A DNA stretch of 64,000 nucleotides. Source: Pasteuria penetrans. Its GTDB lineage: Bacteria; Bacillota; Bacilli; Thermoactinomycetales; Thermoactinomycetaceae. Positions 48,817 to 57,776 of this stretch are shown here, piece by piece. The notes beneath the pieces are model-generated. The model made no database searches. It worked only from the letters and a program-made list of their open reading frames with translations, and was not told where the DNA came from. Every line of letters begins with the position of its first letter. Positions within the stretch are counted from its first letter, which is position 1. The position numbers were made by a program, and so were the translations under genes. The DNA is taken from NCBI RefSeq assembly GCF_900538055.1, contig NZ_UZAC03000003.1, positions 39,411-103,410 on the forward strand. Reading direction: 5' to 3'.

Positions 48817-49158
48817 ATGCATGGAGATGAACCCTCACAGTACAGGGAGATCGATGCAGCGGAATTGGGAAAATCTTTTGATCCGTGTTCTGGAGCGTAT
48901 ATTTGGGTTGATGTGCGTACAATGGAAGAATATGATAGTGGTCATATTCCCGGTTCCCTACATATCCCCCATGATGAGGTAGAGGCACGTTGGAGGGAAC
49001 TAGAGAAGTATCGTGATCGAAAATTAGCTCTCGTTTGCCAGCGAGGTGGGCGGAGTTTGTATGCGGTCAAGGTATTATCCAGTTTGGATTTTCCGTTTCT
49101 CTATAATGTTACAGGAGGAATGGAGGCTTGGACCGGTCCTATCATCGCAACCAATTGA
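48817..49158 (+). CDS. Rhodanese-domain protein
   Basis: A 113-residue single-domain rhodanese. It has WVDVRTMEEYDSGHIPGSLHIP, then the active-site cysteine in LVCQRGGRS and the C-terminal VTGGMEAW. Such proteins move sulfane sulfur or act in thiol homeostasis. ATG 48817 has GGGGGA six bases upstream; the frame is open from 48718. It overlaps the next gene by 31 bases and follows the ResA-like gene by 26, suggesting one transcript. Confidence 0.9.
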   Translation: MHGDEPSQYREIDAAELGKSFDPCSGAYIWVDVRTMEEYDSGHIPGSLHIPHDEVEARWRELEKYRDRKLALVCQRGGRSLYAVKVLSSLDFPFLYNVTGGMEAWTGPIIATN

Positions 49159-50273
49159 CCCATGATTTGCGTCGACGGGGAAATTGTCTCCCCTGGGCCT
49201 ATGTTATGGAGCAGGCCCTTTACCATCGGCAATGGGGTTACTATACGTTGGGCCCTTCCTTGGGGAGAGGAGGGGATTTCTTTACTCCTTCTCATATAGG
49301 CACAACCTATCCGAACCTTTTGGCGGAATGGTTGGTGAAGTTGCGGGAGTTTACAGGGAAGCCATGGTCCTATGTAGAATTGGGCCCGGGGGAGGGTCGT
49401 TGGCTACAGTATATCCGGAGGAAGGCAGATTTGGATGCAAGGCTTTGTTGGGCTGTGGAGAAGAGTCCCGCATTTCGTGAACGTCTCCGGAATCAGATTC
49501 CCCCTTCCCAGGTAGTAGCGAGTCTGGATGAGATTCCCCCTCAATCTGCTGCCTTGGTGGTAGCTTGTGAGTTTTTTGACGCCATGCCCATTCATCCAGT
49601 ACGGTACCAGGGGACAAAAAGGTCCTCCCTTCGAGAGGCTTACGTGACATGGGCGGATTCGAAGTGGCGGTGGGTGTGGAAAAAATCCTTGTCCCCAGAT
49701 ATACAGGTTCTTTGGGAAACATGGATTTCCGATTTTCCTCCCGGTGTACTGACTACGGGTCAGGTGATTGAGATCCCCCAAGCCGCCCTGTGTTTTATGG
49801 GAGAGGTTGCGCGATGGTTGAAGAGGAGTTCACAGGGGCTGTTCTTTATACTCGATTACATGCGACCTCGCTGTGAGTTGCTTGTTTCGAGGGAGGGGAC
49901 CCTGCGAGCCTATCATGGTCATCGTTTGTTGACCCGCCCCTCCGAGTGGTTATCCTACCTGGGGGAGGTGGATCTGACTTCTACTCCCCCCGTTGATCTT
50001 TTACGTAGGGTTGGTGAAGGGGAGGGGTTGGTTACAGTATGGGATGGTACGCAGGGGTCTTTTTTAGGAGATTCTGGTGTGATAGGATCCTTGGCCCCCC
50101 CTCCGTTATCCGATCCCTTTTCCCCAGCAGCCCGGGAATGGAGGAAATTTTTACAACTCTTTCATCCGGGGGCCATGGGGGAGTCTTTCCGTGTGTTGTT
50201 ACAGGGTTGGCATCTGGAGATCCCTGGTGTGTACAGGGTTTTATTTCCTTCCCCCAATGAATGTGAGTCATGA
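49128..50273 (+). CDS. SAM-dependent methyltransferase, MidA/NDUFAF7 family
   Basis: A 381-residue protein with GRGGDFFTPSHIG near the N-terminus, the SAM-binding ELGPGEGRWL, VACEFFDAMPIHPVR and an ILDYMRPR motif in place of the usual DYG. These are features of the MidA family, whose eukaryotic member NDUFAF7 methylates an arginine of complex I. The bacterial substrate is unknown. TTG 49128 follows AGGAGG at nine bases; TTG 49155 is an alternative. Confidence 0.85.
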   Translation: MDRSYHRNQLTHDLRRRGNCLPWAYVMEQALYHRQWGYYTLGPSLGRGGDFFTPSHIGTTYPNLLAEWLVKLREFTGKPWSYVELGPGEGRWLQYIRRKADLDARLCWAVEKSPAFRERLRNQIPPSQVVASLDEIPPQSAALVVACEFFDAMPIHPVRYQGTKRSSLREAYVTWADSKWRWVWKKSLSPDIQVLWETWISDFPPGVLTTGQVIEIPQAALCFMGEVARWLKRSSQGLFFILDYMRPRCELLVSREGTLRAYHGHRLLTRPSEWLSYLGEVDLTSTPPVDLLRRVGEGEGLVTVWDGTQGSFLGDSGVIGSLAPPPLSDPFSPAAREWRKFLQLFHPGAMGESFRVLLQGWHLEIPGVYRVLFPSPNECES

Positions 50274-50298
50274 TGAGGAAAGGGTGGTGTGATTTTCT

Positions 50299-51522
50299 AT
50301 GCATATCAAGCCTCGTTACCGCGGTTTCATTTGCACTACATCTCACCCAGTAGGATGTTCCCAATGGGTGGAACAGAAAGTAAGGGATTTGCGTAAGCTT
50401 CCCCCCATTCAGGGTCCCCGTAAGGTGTTGGTCATTGGTGCCTCCGCAGGGTATGGGTTGGCAACACGTCTGGTAGCTACGTTCGCTGCTGGAGCTGATA
50501 CGGTGGGTGTTTTTTTGGAAAAGCCTAGTCGGGAGAATCGTACGGCTACGGCGGGCTGGTATCTAACATCTGCTCTGGAGCGTTTGGCGGATCAGTCTGG
50601 GAGGATAGCTCATAGCGTTTGTGGTGATGCCTTCTCTGAGGGTGCCAAACGATCTACCATGAGGTCCGTTAGAGAAAAGTTGGGGTCTGTCGATTTGCTT
50701 GTCTACAGTTTGGCGGCCCCACGTAGATTTCATCCTTCGAAGCAAGCATGGGATGTTTCTGTTCTCAAGCCGATAGGGGCTTCCTTCTGCAGTAAGACTC
50801 TAGACTTTCATACGGCCAAGGTCGATACCATAACTGTGGATCCGGCTAGTGAGGAGGAAATTGCTGGGACCGTTTCTGTCATGGGGGGCGAGGATCTAAA
50901 GCTCTGGGTGGAAGCATTAAAGACGGAAGGTCTTCTATCTCCCGGTGTGCGGGTATTGGCTTATTCCTACGTTGGTCCGAGTCTGACACACCCTATTTAT
51001 CGCTTAGGTACGGTGGGGCGTGCGAAAGATCATCTAGAGGCTACTGTGAATGTTTTGGATCGGGAACTCCGACAGCAGTATAATGGGAGAGCCCTTATAT
51101 CGGTCAATAAGGCTGTGGTTACGCAGTCCAGTGCTGCCATTCCCGTTGTTCCCCTTTATCTCTCCTTGCTCTATCGGGTTATGCAGGAGCGTACTATGCA
51201 CGAGGATACTGTTCAGCAAATGTATCGACTATTGGCAGAGGCACTATATCCCGAGCCCAAGGGATTGGATGAAAAGGGTCGCTTGCGCATGGACGATCGT
51301 GAGATGGATCCCGGGGTGCAGAGGGAGGTAGAGGATCGGTTTGTCAAGGCAACGGATGCTACGATAGGGACTTTAGGCGATGTGGACCTCTATCGCAAGG
51401 CTTTTGCCCAGTTGTTCGGATTTGCTATTCCTGGTGTGGATTACGATCTCCCTGTGGATCCACAAGTTTCCATACCTAGTGTTAATGGAAGCTGTTTTTT
51501 ACGGTCTGCCAACAAGAACTGA
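50299..51522 (+). CDS. fabV: Trans-2-enoyl-CoA/ACP reductase FabV
   Basis: NADH-dependent reduction of trans-2-enoyl-ACP or -CoA, the last step of fatty acid elongation. The 407 residues show the nucleotide-binding VLVIGASAGYGLATR, VDLLVYSLAAPRR, and the catalytic Tyr-x8-Lys in PIYRLGTVGRAK. The C-terminal part (GFAIPGVDYD) is also typical. FabV is intrinsically resistant to triclosan in characterised species. No fabI is in the window, so whether it is the only enoyl reductase cannot be told. Confidence 0.94.
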   Translation: MHIKPRYRGFICTTSHPVGCSQWVEQKVRDLRKLPPIQGPRKVLVIGASAGYGLATRLVATFAAGADTVGVFLEKPSRENRTATAGWYLTSALERLADQSGRIAHSVCGDAFSEGAKRSTMRSVREKLGSVDLLVYSLAAPRRFHPSKQAWDVSVLKPIGASFCSKTLDFHTAKVDTITVDPASEEEIAGTVSVMGGEDLKLWVEALKTEGLLSPGVRVLAYSYVGPSLTHPIYRLGTVGRAKDHLEATVNVLDRELRQQYNGRALISVNKAVVTQSSAAIPVVPLYLSLLYRVMQERTMHEDTVQQMYRLLAEALYPEPKGLDEKGRLRMDDREMDPGVQREVEDRFVKATDATIGTLGDVDLYRKAFAQLFGFAIPGVDYDLPVDPQVSIPSVNGSCFLRSANKN

Positions 51523-51584
51523 CGCCCCCTGTGAAGGGCGCGCCAATCCTGGTGCATAGGAAAAATTTCTAAGGAGGGGTGGTA

Positions 51585-51812
51585 TTACGCGCTGAAGAAA
51601 TTTGCATAGATACTGAGTCCAACAAATGCTAATAGCATATACGCACCAAAAAGATACATATAGGTTCTCTCTGTACAATGAAGGAGACCGGTAAGCATAA
51701 ATGCCGCCGCCTGTCCTAAAGACAATGCGGCCGGTAACCACATATCCCCTGCCAAAAAGCATAACCCAAATGCTAGGCACCAGAAGGCCAGTGTGCGGAA
51801 TGTACGTGCCAT
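51585..51812 (-). CDS. DUF2626 small membrane protein (YqgY-like)
   Basis: About 75 residues with two or three hydrophobic helices. MARTFRTLAFWCLAFGLCFL, AGDMW and LHCTERTYMYLFGAYM match the DUF2626 family of Bacillus YqgY, whose role is unknown. ATG 51812 on the minus strand follows AAAGGAGA; a longer frame to 51875 lacks a good site. It converges with fabV. Confidence 0.85.
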   Translation of the reverse strand: MARTFRTLAFWCLAFGLCFLAGDMWLPAALSLGQAAAFMLTGLLHCTERTYMYLFGAYMLLAFVGLSIYANFFSA

Positions 51813-52511
51813 GCAAGGTTCTCCTTTTCTTCGATGGGTTGTGATGCTTTTGCCATAGTAATGAAATCTTGGCATTCTGCGTTTATAGACCTGAGGTCAT
51901 TGTAACTCATGACCAGTAGGTGTCGCAATTGCAATATTTATGGGTTGTGTTCGGCCCAAGCAGATTGGTGGAGACCCAGAGCGAGATTTGCATGCATGAT
52001 TTCTTAGGTGGGGGATTTTCCGGTTCTGTGGGTCTATGAATGGGGGAGAGGATGGTTTTCGAGGTGCTGTTGTGGTCATAAAAGGTATAGCATTTCCCTA
52101 TATGGGTCATAACTTAAAGGTAGAGGCCGGGAGCTGATGCGTGAATGTGTGGGTGGAGGGTTGAGAGGTGCCGCGGTGGTTATGAAAATGTTCCCTCCGG
52201 TAGGGGTGATTTTTTGAATGTGGATGATTGGTACGAGGTAAACTAGATGTTTTGTGTCTATTAGTTGTTGGAGAGCAGTCCGTTGTCTAGCAGTTAGGTT
52301 GGGCTGGTGGGTGTACTTCCTGCATACATTGGGGGGGATAGTAAATCGGGCGTGTAGTTGACGTGTTTGGGATCCATTCCTCTGGGCGTTATACCCTTGG
52401 GGAACACATTTGTGATAGGAGGGGATAAAAGGCAAGCGTATGTATTTTTTATGTATAGAAAAAATTTATTTTATATTATAATAAAAGTTGTGGTGGGGAG
52501 GTAGTGATAAC
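51813..52511. other. Gap upstream of the RsfA-like gene
   Basis: About 700 bases. A minus-strand frame (52076-52435) is open but starts with TTG and has no ribosome binding site. A weak direct repeat is visible (around 52036-52085 and 52142-52192, both GAATG...GAGGTGC...GTGGT.AT). An AT-rich tract at 52440-52490 probably holds the promoter of the next gene. Confidence 0.35.
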
Positions 52512-53960
52512 ATGTCTGTTAAACGGCAGGATGCTTGGACAGAAGAGGATGATATGGAATTAGCACGAGTTACGCTGCGTCATATTGAGGAGGGAGGCAC
52601 GCAGTTATCCGCTTTTGAGGAGGTAGCCAGGAAGCTTGGAAGGACGCCGGCAGCCTGTGGATTTCGCTGGAATAGTTCGGTTCGTAAAAGTTTTGAAACT
52701 GCTATTCAGATTGCCAAAGCGAAGCGGCAAAAGCGGGCGATTAGCAGAAATAATTCGCGTATGCATCACAATTATTCTTCCCGTTTGGGGATGGATATAG
52801 ATTTAAATATGGAGAACAGTCATGGTCGCGGTTTAGGTTCTGAGGTGAGGCTCAGTGGCAACAACAGCAGGGATAGCAGAGATATCCGAAATACCCATCG
52901 TGATGTTGGCAGGAATGAATTATTGGAGGTGGGGCAGGACGATTCCCCCAGTTCGTTGGATCAAATCATTCGTCTTCTCCGGCAACATCGCAATGAGTTA
53001 CAGACCCTGCGTCGGTTGCATAGACAACTGAACAGGGAATTAGAAGATAGAACATTGCAGGTGGAGCGTTTGGAGAGAGAAAATGATACCATGCGTAATC
53101 AATTGAGGAGTTTGCATGATAATTATCGGTCCGTTTCTGATGATCATCGTACGCTGTTGATGAAATTGGTGGATCGGGAACGCAACCGACAGCAGGATTT
53201 GCCTATGTTCCAAGAAAGTTCACCACGCCCTGGTACTTCATCCCCTTCCGCTGTGCTGCGAGATCCTAGTTTACGCGACGGAGGAATTAGGGAAGGTATG
53301 CGTGACAGTAGCACGCGCGACGGAGGAATCCGGGAAGGTATGCGTGATAATGGCATGCGCGACGGAGGAATCCGGGAAGGTATGCGTGACAGTGGCATGC
53401 GCGACGGGGGAATCCGAGAAGGTATGCGTGACAGTGGCATGCGCGACGGGGGAATCCGAGAAGGTATGCGTGACAGTGGCATGCGCGATGGAGGAATCCG
53501 GGAAGGTATGCGTGACAGTAGCATGCGCGACGGGGGAATCCGAGAAGGTATGCGTGACAGTGGTATGCGCGATGGGGGAATCCGAGAGGATATGCGCGAC
53601 AATGGCATGCGCGATGGAGGAATCCGAGAGGATATGCGCGACAATGGCATGCGCGACGGAGGAATCCGGGAAGGTATGCGTGACAGTGGCATGCGCGATG
53701 GAGGAATCCGAGAAGATATGCGCGACAATGGCATGCGCGACGGAGGAATCCGGGAAGGTATGCGTGACAGTAGCATGCGCGATGGAGGAATCCGAGAAGA
53801 TATGCGCGACAATGGCATGCGCGACGGAGGAATTCGGGGGGGTATGCGCGACAATAGCGTGGTTTCTCCCTTGCCAACATCAGCAGATTTGGATTCCAAT
53901 GAATCACAATCCAGGAATATGTTGGATTCCTTGCCTGAAGGGGCGTCATGTCCGGGTTAG
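52512..53960 (+). CDS. RsfA-like Myb/SANT sporulation regulator with 14-residue repeat tail
   Basis: 482 residues. The N-terminal SANT/Myb domain ([20 protein letters not shown], then [18 protein letters not shown] and [15 protein letters not shown]) matches the RsfA family of forespore regulators. A predicted coiled coil follows (about residues 165-220, [20 protein letters not shown]...). The C-terminal third is about 13 copies of [14 protein letters not shown] with Asn/Ser and Asp/Gly variation. No known RsfA has such a tail, as far as I know. ATG 52512 follows GGGGAGGT. The gene is followed by an enoyl-CoA hydratase. Confidence 0.85.
   Translation: MSVKRQDAWTEEDDMELARVTLRHIEEGGTQLSAFEEVARKLGRTPAACGFRWNSSVRKSFETAIQIAKAKRQKRAISRNNSRMHHNYSSRLGMDIDLNMENSHGRGLGSEVRLSGNNSRDSRDIRNTHRDVGRNELLEVGQDDSPSSLDQIIRLLRQHRNELQTLRRLHRQLNRELEDRTLQVERLERENDTMRNQLRSLHDNYRSVSDDHRTLLMKLVDRERNRQQDLPMFQESSPRPGTSSPSAVLRDPSLRDGGIREGMRDSSTRDGGIREGMRDNGMRDGGIREGMRDSGMRDGGIREGMRDSGMRDGGIREGMRDSGMRDGGIREGMRDSSMRDGGIREGMRDSGMRDGGIREDMRDNGMRDGGIREDMRDNGMRDGGIREGMRDSGMRDGGIREDMRDNGMRDGGIREGMRDSSMRDGGIREDMRDNGMRDGGIRGGMRDNSVVSPLPTSADLDSNESQSRNMLDSLPEGASCPG
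53271..53857 (+). repeat. 42-bp coding tandem repeat
   Basis: About 13 head-to-tail units of 42 bases (14 codons) encode MRD(S/N)(G/S)MRDGGIRE(G/D). Within each unit ATGCGYGAC occurs twice, so the array is a nested 27+15 base structure. The unit length is a multiple of three, and stop-free frames also exist on the other reading frames, which explains the large spurious ORFs here. Confidence 0.95.
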
Positions 53961-53995
53961 GCCCCTGAGGGGGCCTGGGGAGAGGGGGGAGTGTA

Positions 53996-54772
53996 ATGCC
54001 TACAGTGACCAGTGTACGTAAGGGAGATTACGTAGTACTTACATTGAACCGTCCCCAGGTTTATAATGCATTGGATGTAAATGTTCTATTGTCTCTATCG
54101 TCCTGTATTACGGTAGTGGCTAATGATCCCAAGGTGCGGGTGGTGGTGATAACGGGGGCTGGTGGGAAGGCTTTTTGCGTGGGTGTGGACAGGAAGGAGC
54201 GGCAATGTTTGGTAAGTGAGGAGGTACGTGCCTATACACAAAAGCTCTCTGCCACCCTGATGCAATTGGCAAGCCTATCTAAACCCGTGATTGCCGCCAT
54301 CAATGGAGCAGCTTTGGGCAGTGGTCTGGAGTTAGCCCTAGCTTGTGATCTTCGTGTGGCCGCTAAGACGGCCGTCTTTAGTTGCCCAGAGGTGGGTTGG
54401 GGGGTCATCCCGAGTGCCGGGGGTACGCAACGTTTATCCCGTTTGATCGGCATGTCCCGTGCTAAGGAAATGATTTTGACAACTCGTCGATTGGGTGCAA
54501 AAACAGCGGCCGATTGGGGTCTGGTTCACAGATTGATGGAGACTGAGTGTGTCCTACAGGAGGCCGAAGATTGGGCGGCAGAAATTAGTCGCCTGGCACC
54601 GCTGGCCGTTTGCCAAGCCAAGCGGTCCTTGGATGGTGGTTTTGGGGTTTCGTTAGCAGAGGGTTTACAATTGGAGAAGCGTGCCGTAGAATCCCTTGTT
54701 GGTACACGGGACCGTCGTGAAGGGGCGCTTGCTTTTGCTGAGCGTCGTGCCCCTGTTTATAGGGGATACTGA
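53996..54772 (+). CDS. Enoyl-CoA hydratase/isomerase family protein
   Basis: Crotonase-fold enzyme of 258 residues, most likely hydrating trans-2-enoyl-CoA. It has NRPQVYNALDVNV, the oxyanion-hole GAALGSGLELALACD, and PEVGWGVIPSAGGTQRL; the two catalytic glutamates of true hydratases are both present (in GLELAL and PEVGWG). Substrate range cannot be told. Its start lies 36 bases after the RsfA-like gene. Confidence 0.9.
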   Translation: MPTVTSVRKGDYVVLTLNRPQVYNALDVNVLLSLSSCITVVANDPKVRVVVITGAGGKAFCVGVDRKERQCLVSEEVRAYTQKLSATLMQLASLSKPVIAAINGAALGSGLELALACDLRVAAKTAVFSCPEVGWGVIPSAGGTQRLSRLIGMSRAKEMILTTRRLGAKTAADWGLVHRLMETECVLQEAEDWAAEISRLAPLAVCQAKRSLDGGFGVSLAEGLQLEKRAVESLVGTRDRREGALAFAERRAPVYRGY

Positions 54773-54795
54773 AAATACAAAGGAGTTTGTATTCT

Positions 54796-55938
54796 ATGAA
54801 TAGAATGCCATCGCAGCATCTTCCCCCCGTAGGATCGCTGGGTTGTATGCAACCGGTGTGGAAACATCCTTTTCATGTGGCTATTCTAGGTGCAGGGGCC
54901 TTGGGCCGTCTCCTTGGGGTTCATCTTCACGAGGGTTTTTCTATCGGTGGTGGGGCTGCTGTGACGCTGTACACGCGAACGGCAGCACAGTGTGCGGATA
55001 TTCAATGTCGTGGTATTGAATATGTGGATCTACAGGGTCGGTGCCGTTGTGTGAAGGTCCCCGTAGCGTGGATCCAGGAGGATATGCCTACCCATGATGC
55101 AATCATTGTAGCCGTAAAATATCCCTCCTTGGATGAGGTAGCTACTAGGATTAGGAATAGGATTACACCCCTGACCGTTGTAATTTTGTTACAAAATGGA
55201 TTCAGAATTAGAGATAACGTTTGTCGGTGGAAGCCATCAAGGCTAGTTTATTTGTCTGCCGTCATGGAGGGGGCCATAGCATCGGGGTATTGTCAGGTGC
55301 AGCACACAGGTAGTGGTGTGACATCCCTTGGCCCCATTGGGGCCATGTCTACTTATAGGGAACATATAGTGCCACCCGTATTAGAAATTTTGTTGGAGAG
55401 GCTGCCAAAATTTCGTTATGCACCAAAGATTTTGCGGCTCCTTTGGGAGAAATGGGTACTTAGTAGTATCATTCTTCCGTTGACAGCTTGCAACGGGATC
55501 TCCAACGGGCAAATCGTGGATCCACCCTATCGATTTGAGGCCATAGCCTTACTGAAGGAGGCACTCATGGTAGGGGAACGTTTGGGATGGCATTGGGAAT
55601 GGACGGATGCTTGGTTGGCTCTGACTAGATTATGCCGGCGGACCTATCGGAATCATTCCTCTATGCTGCAGGATCTATTACAGGGTCGTTCCACAGAAGT
55701 CGGCGTCATTAGTGGGGCTATGGTGGAATTGGCGCGTACAGTAGGGGTTGAAGTTCCACATCAGGAGAGGTTTTGGCGTAGGATTTGTCTGAGGGAGGCT
55801 GTAGTATGCGGGAAGTTGCAGCAGGAGGTTTGGTGGAATTCGTCTGGTGGGAAATGGGATGTATCTGAAGGGGATATGGATAGAGGGCAATTCTATGGAA
55901 ATAGTAGAAAACCGGGCGGGAAAATTCCCCATGGATAG
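54796..55938 (+). CDS. panE: 2-dehydropantoate 2-reductase (ketopantoate reductase)
   Basis: NADPH-dependent reduction of ketopantoate to pantoate in coenzyme A synthesis. VAILGAGALGRLLGVHL is the nucleotide-binding loop, VAVKYPSLDEV the lysine motif, LLWEKWVLSSI the catalytic lysine helix and SMLQDLLQGRSTEVGVISGA the C-terminal signature. At 380 residues it is longer than the usual 300 because of N- and C-terminal extensions. ATG 54796 follows AAAGGAG. Other pantothenate genes are not in the window, so the exact substrate is inferred from the family. Confidence 0.85.
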   Translation: MNRMPSQHLPPVGSLGCMQPVWKHPFHVAILGAGALGRLLGVHLHEGFSIGGGAAVTLYTRTAAQCADIQCRGIEYVDLQGRCRCVKVPVAWIQEDMPTHDAIIVAVKYPSLDEVATRIRNRITPLTVVILLQNGFRIRDNVCRWKPSRLVYLSAVMEGAIASGYCQVQHTGSGVTSLGPIGAMSTYREHIVPPVLEILLERLPKFRYAPKILRLLWEKWVLSSIILPLTACNGISNGQIVDPPYRFEAIALLKEALMVGERLGWHWEWTDAWLALTRLCRRTYRNHSSMLQDLLQGRSTEVGVISGAMVELARTVGVEVPHQERFWRRICLREAVVCGKLQQEVWWNSSGGKWDVSEGDMDRGQFYGNSRKPGGKIPHG

Positions 55939-56749
55939 TTTTCTGCTTGATCTTGTTGTTATTATGTTATATTTTTAAAAAATAATTAATTTATTATATA
56001 AATACGTCGGGCGGGATTCCCGAGTGGCTCCAATGATTATACATAATTTAGAATTAACATGGGAAGTTAATTTAGGACGCTTTAAAATATTTTTTATAAA
56101 AAATTTGGTTTTTTTATATTCGCATGGGCTTATCATATTTGGATCGTAATGTTCAGGTTTCATACATGTCTATCGAAATTTGTGAATCGATATCGTGTTC
56201 CCCAGACAAACTGGATAGAGTCTTTTGGAAGAAAGGGGAAGGGATTACTTAGCACGCGCTCGTTTTGAATCAAATAGGGGGGGAACCTCGTTTTGCTGTC
56301 GTTCCTCTTAGTGATGGGTTTCACTTTGAGTATTGGTTTGCGTTCTAAATACGGTGTTATTCCTAAAAAATACGGTGTTATTCCTAAAAAATAGGTAATT
56401 TTAGGTTTCTTATCCTTGTTCGCAAGTTGCTTTCTGGGGGTATTTTTCAATTGATAATATTGTTCATGGCGAGGGACCCGGCTAAAATGCCGGGTCTACT
56501 CAACATATCATAGGATTTACACAGTCCTCCAGACAAATGAATGCGCCAAAATCAACCAGACGCTGCACCGTACCTTCCACTACATCGCTTTCCTGACTTC
56601 TGCAAAACCCCACCTTTGCGAGCTTAATGTTAGTTAGCTATCTATATCAGCCCTCGTATGAGGCAACTGCAGTATTTGATTATATCTAAAATAAATAAAA
56701 ACTTCCCTAGTTAGGGACAGTCCATTATTGTGTATTGAGGTATCAACCT
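55939..56749. other. Gap between panE and exported protein gene
   Basis: About 800 bases, AT-rich in parts. AAATACGGTGTTATTCCTAA occurs twice in tandem near 56347-56390. 56465-56510 includes GGCTAAAATGCCGGGTCTACTCAACAT, which resembles the end of group II domain VI (compare 58855-58880 and 59088-59116). Nothing else can be named. Confidence 0.4.
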
Positions 56750-57280
56750 TTACTTAGCAGCGGCAACCCTCTTGAGGGGGCCAAAATTGTAAGCATCAAC
56801 AAATGTACTCTGGACATTTTGTGTTGAATCGGGTTTCAAATTAACAAGAACTTTTCCTGGGTGATGACCAATTACACGATCGTCCACAGGATCGTATATG
56901 TTTGCGCCCCCCTCCTTCAACTCCTTCTCGTGATCCTCTAATGTGAAACCGTTTTCCTTTAGTGACTCTTTCTTCTCAGCAGAAGGTTCTTTTCTGATCC
57001 TATCTCTTTGCACACGATAATCAACCCAAACTGAACATTCTCCACTCAGGATGTCGGTTCCTTGCTTGCATTGATATTGAGCAGGTACGCTGGGGTGGTT
57101 CAGTTCAACTGTTGCACCTTTATTCAATCCAAGCGTTTCGTAGTTACGTAGTGATCGTAGCGAAGCATTCTCGTTCAATGTAACCTTTTCAGCTTGAGCA
57201 TCAAAAGAAGGCAACAGGGCCGCACCAAACATTGTAGTCGCAGTTACAATGGTAACTGCTTTTATAGGCAATCCTTTCAT
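56750..57280 (-). CDS. Exported protein of unknown function
   Basis: 176 residues with a clear signal peptide (MKGLPIKAVTIVTATTMFGA, cleavage near DAQA, residue 29). The mature domain has three cysteines-containing segments (QCKQG, GECSVWVDYRV) and a charged middle (KKESLKENGFTLEDHEKELKEG cut short). ATG 57280 on the minus strand follows AAAGGAG. No family is recognised. It is flanked by R2 and intron sequence. Confidence 0.7.
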   Translation of the reverse strand: MKGLPIKAVTIVTATTMFGAALLPSFDAQAEKVTLNENASLRSLRNYETLGLNKGATVELNHPSVPAQYQCKQGTDILSGECSVWVDYRVQRDRIRKEPSAEKKESLKENGFTLEDHEKELKEGGANIYDPVDDRVIGHHPGKVLVNLKPDSTQNVQSTFVDAYNFGPLKRVAAAK

Positions 57281-57430
57281 GTATACCAACTCCTTTATTT
57301 TATAAATAAAAATACAACCTGGATCTGTATAACTTGGAAGGATTATTCTAAAATTATACAATTTAATTTTAACATACTTGACACTAAATTACAAGGTTTT
57401 CAGATCGAAAAATCGTCAATAGCACTTAGG

Positions 57431-57654
57431 GGCAGCATCCCGTTGGGGGTGTGAATTTCTGAACAGGGCTTTTGGGGGAGGATTTCCCCCCATTTGAGGT
57501 GCTTACCCCATGGACTACTATATAAAATAAATTTACTATATTAAAATATAAAACGTATATTTTGGTTTTCTAGCTCTTCCCCCCCTTTTTTACCTATGTC
57601 ACTATAATACTTGACCCATCCTAATTCGTTAAAAATGGTAATTAATTTCCATTT
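57431..57654 (+). repeat. R2 repeat, copy 2
   Basis: Closely similar to 32293-32518 (see that entry for shared blocks). Here it is followed immediately by the R4 repeat and then by the maturase remnant, so R2 is a unit of its own that has been placed next to different elements. Confidence 0.8.
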
Positions 57655-57766
57655 ATACAGAATCAATTAGTTTGCTATTAACAATCAATACATACTATTT
57701 TTAAATACAATTAATATCAGAAAAAACCAAATCAACTGATTTTTACTTCGCGCACCAGCACCAGGT
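57653..57766 (+). repeat. R4 repeat, left copy of an inverted pair
   Basis: About 112 bases whose reverse complement matches 61879-61990: GGTGCTGGTGC, then TCAGTTGATTTGGTTTTTTC, GATATTAATT and TTCTGTATAA in order. The two copies face each other across 4.1 kb that hold the nested introns and the poly-C surface gene. The maturase remnant starts where this copy ends. Confidence 0.75.
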
Positions 57767-57776
57767 ATGGAACTGC

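Noticed and set aside
52076..52435. 119-codon minus-strand ORF
   Set aside because: TTG start without a ribosome binding site, no motif, and it overlaps a weak direct repeat.
53271..53857. Possible CRISPR array
   Set aside because: Units are contiguous 42-base coding repeats without unique spacers and lie inside a clear protein frame. The 22-bp array at 30981 also lacks spacers.
53144..54021. Long ORFs in other frames and on the minus strand over the 42-bp repeats
   Set aside because: They are by-products of a stop-free tandem repeat. The RsfA-like frame has the start, ribosome binding site and domain match.
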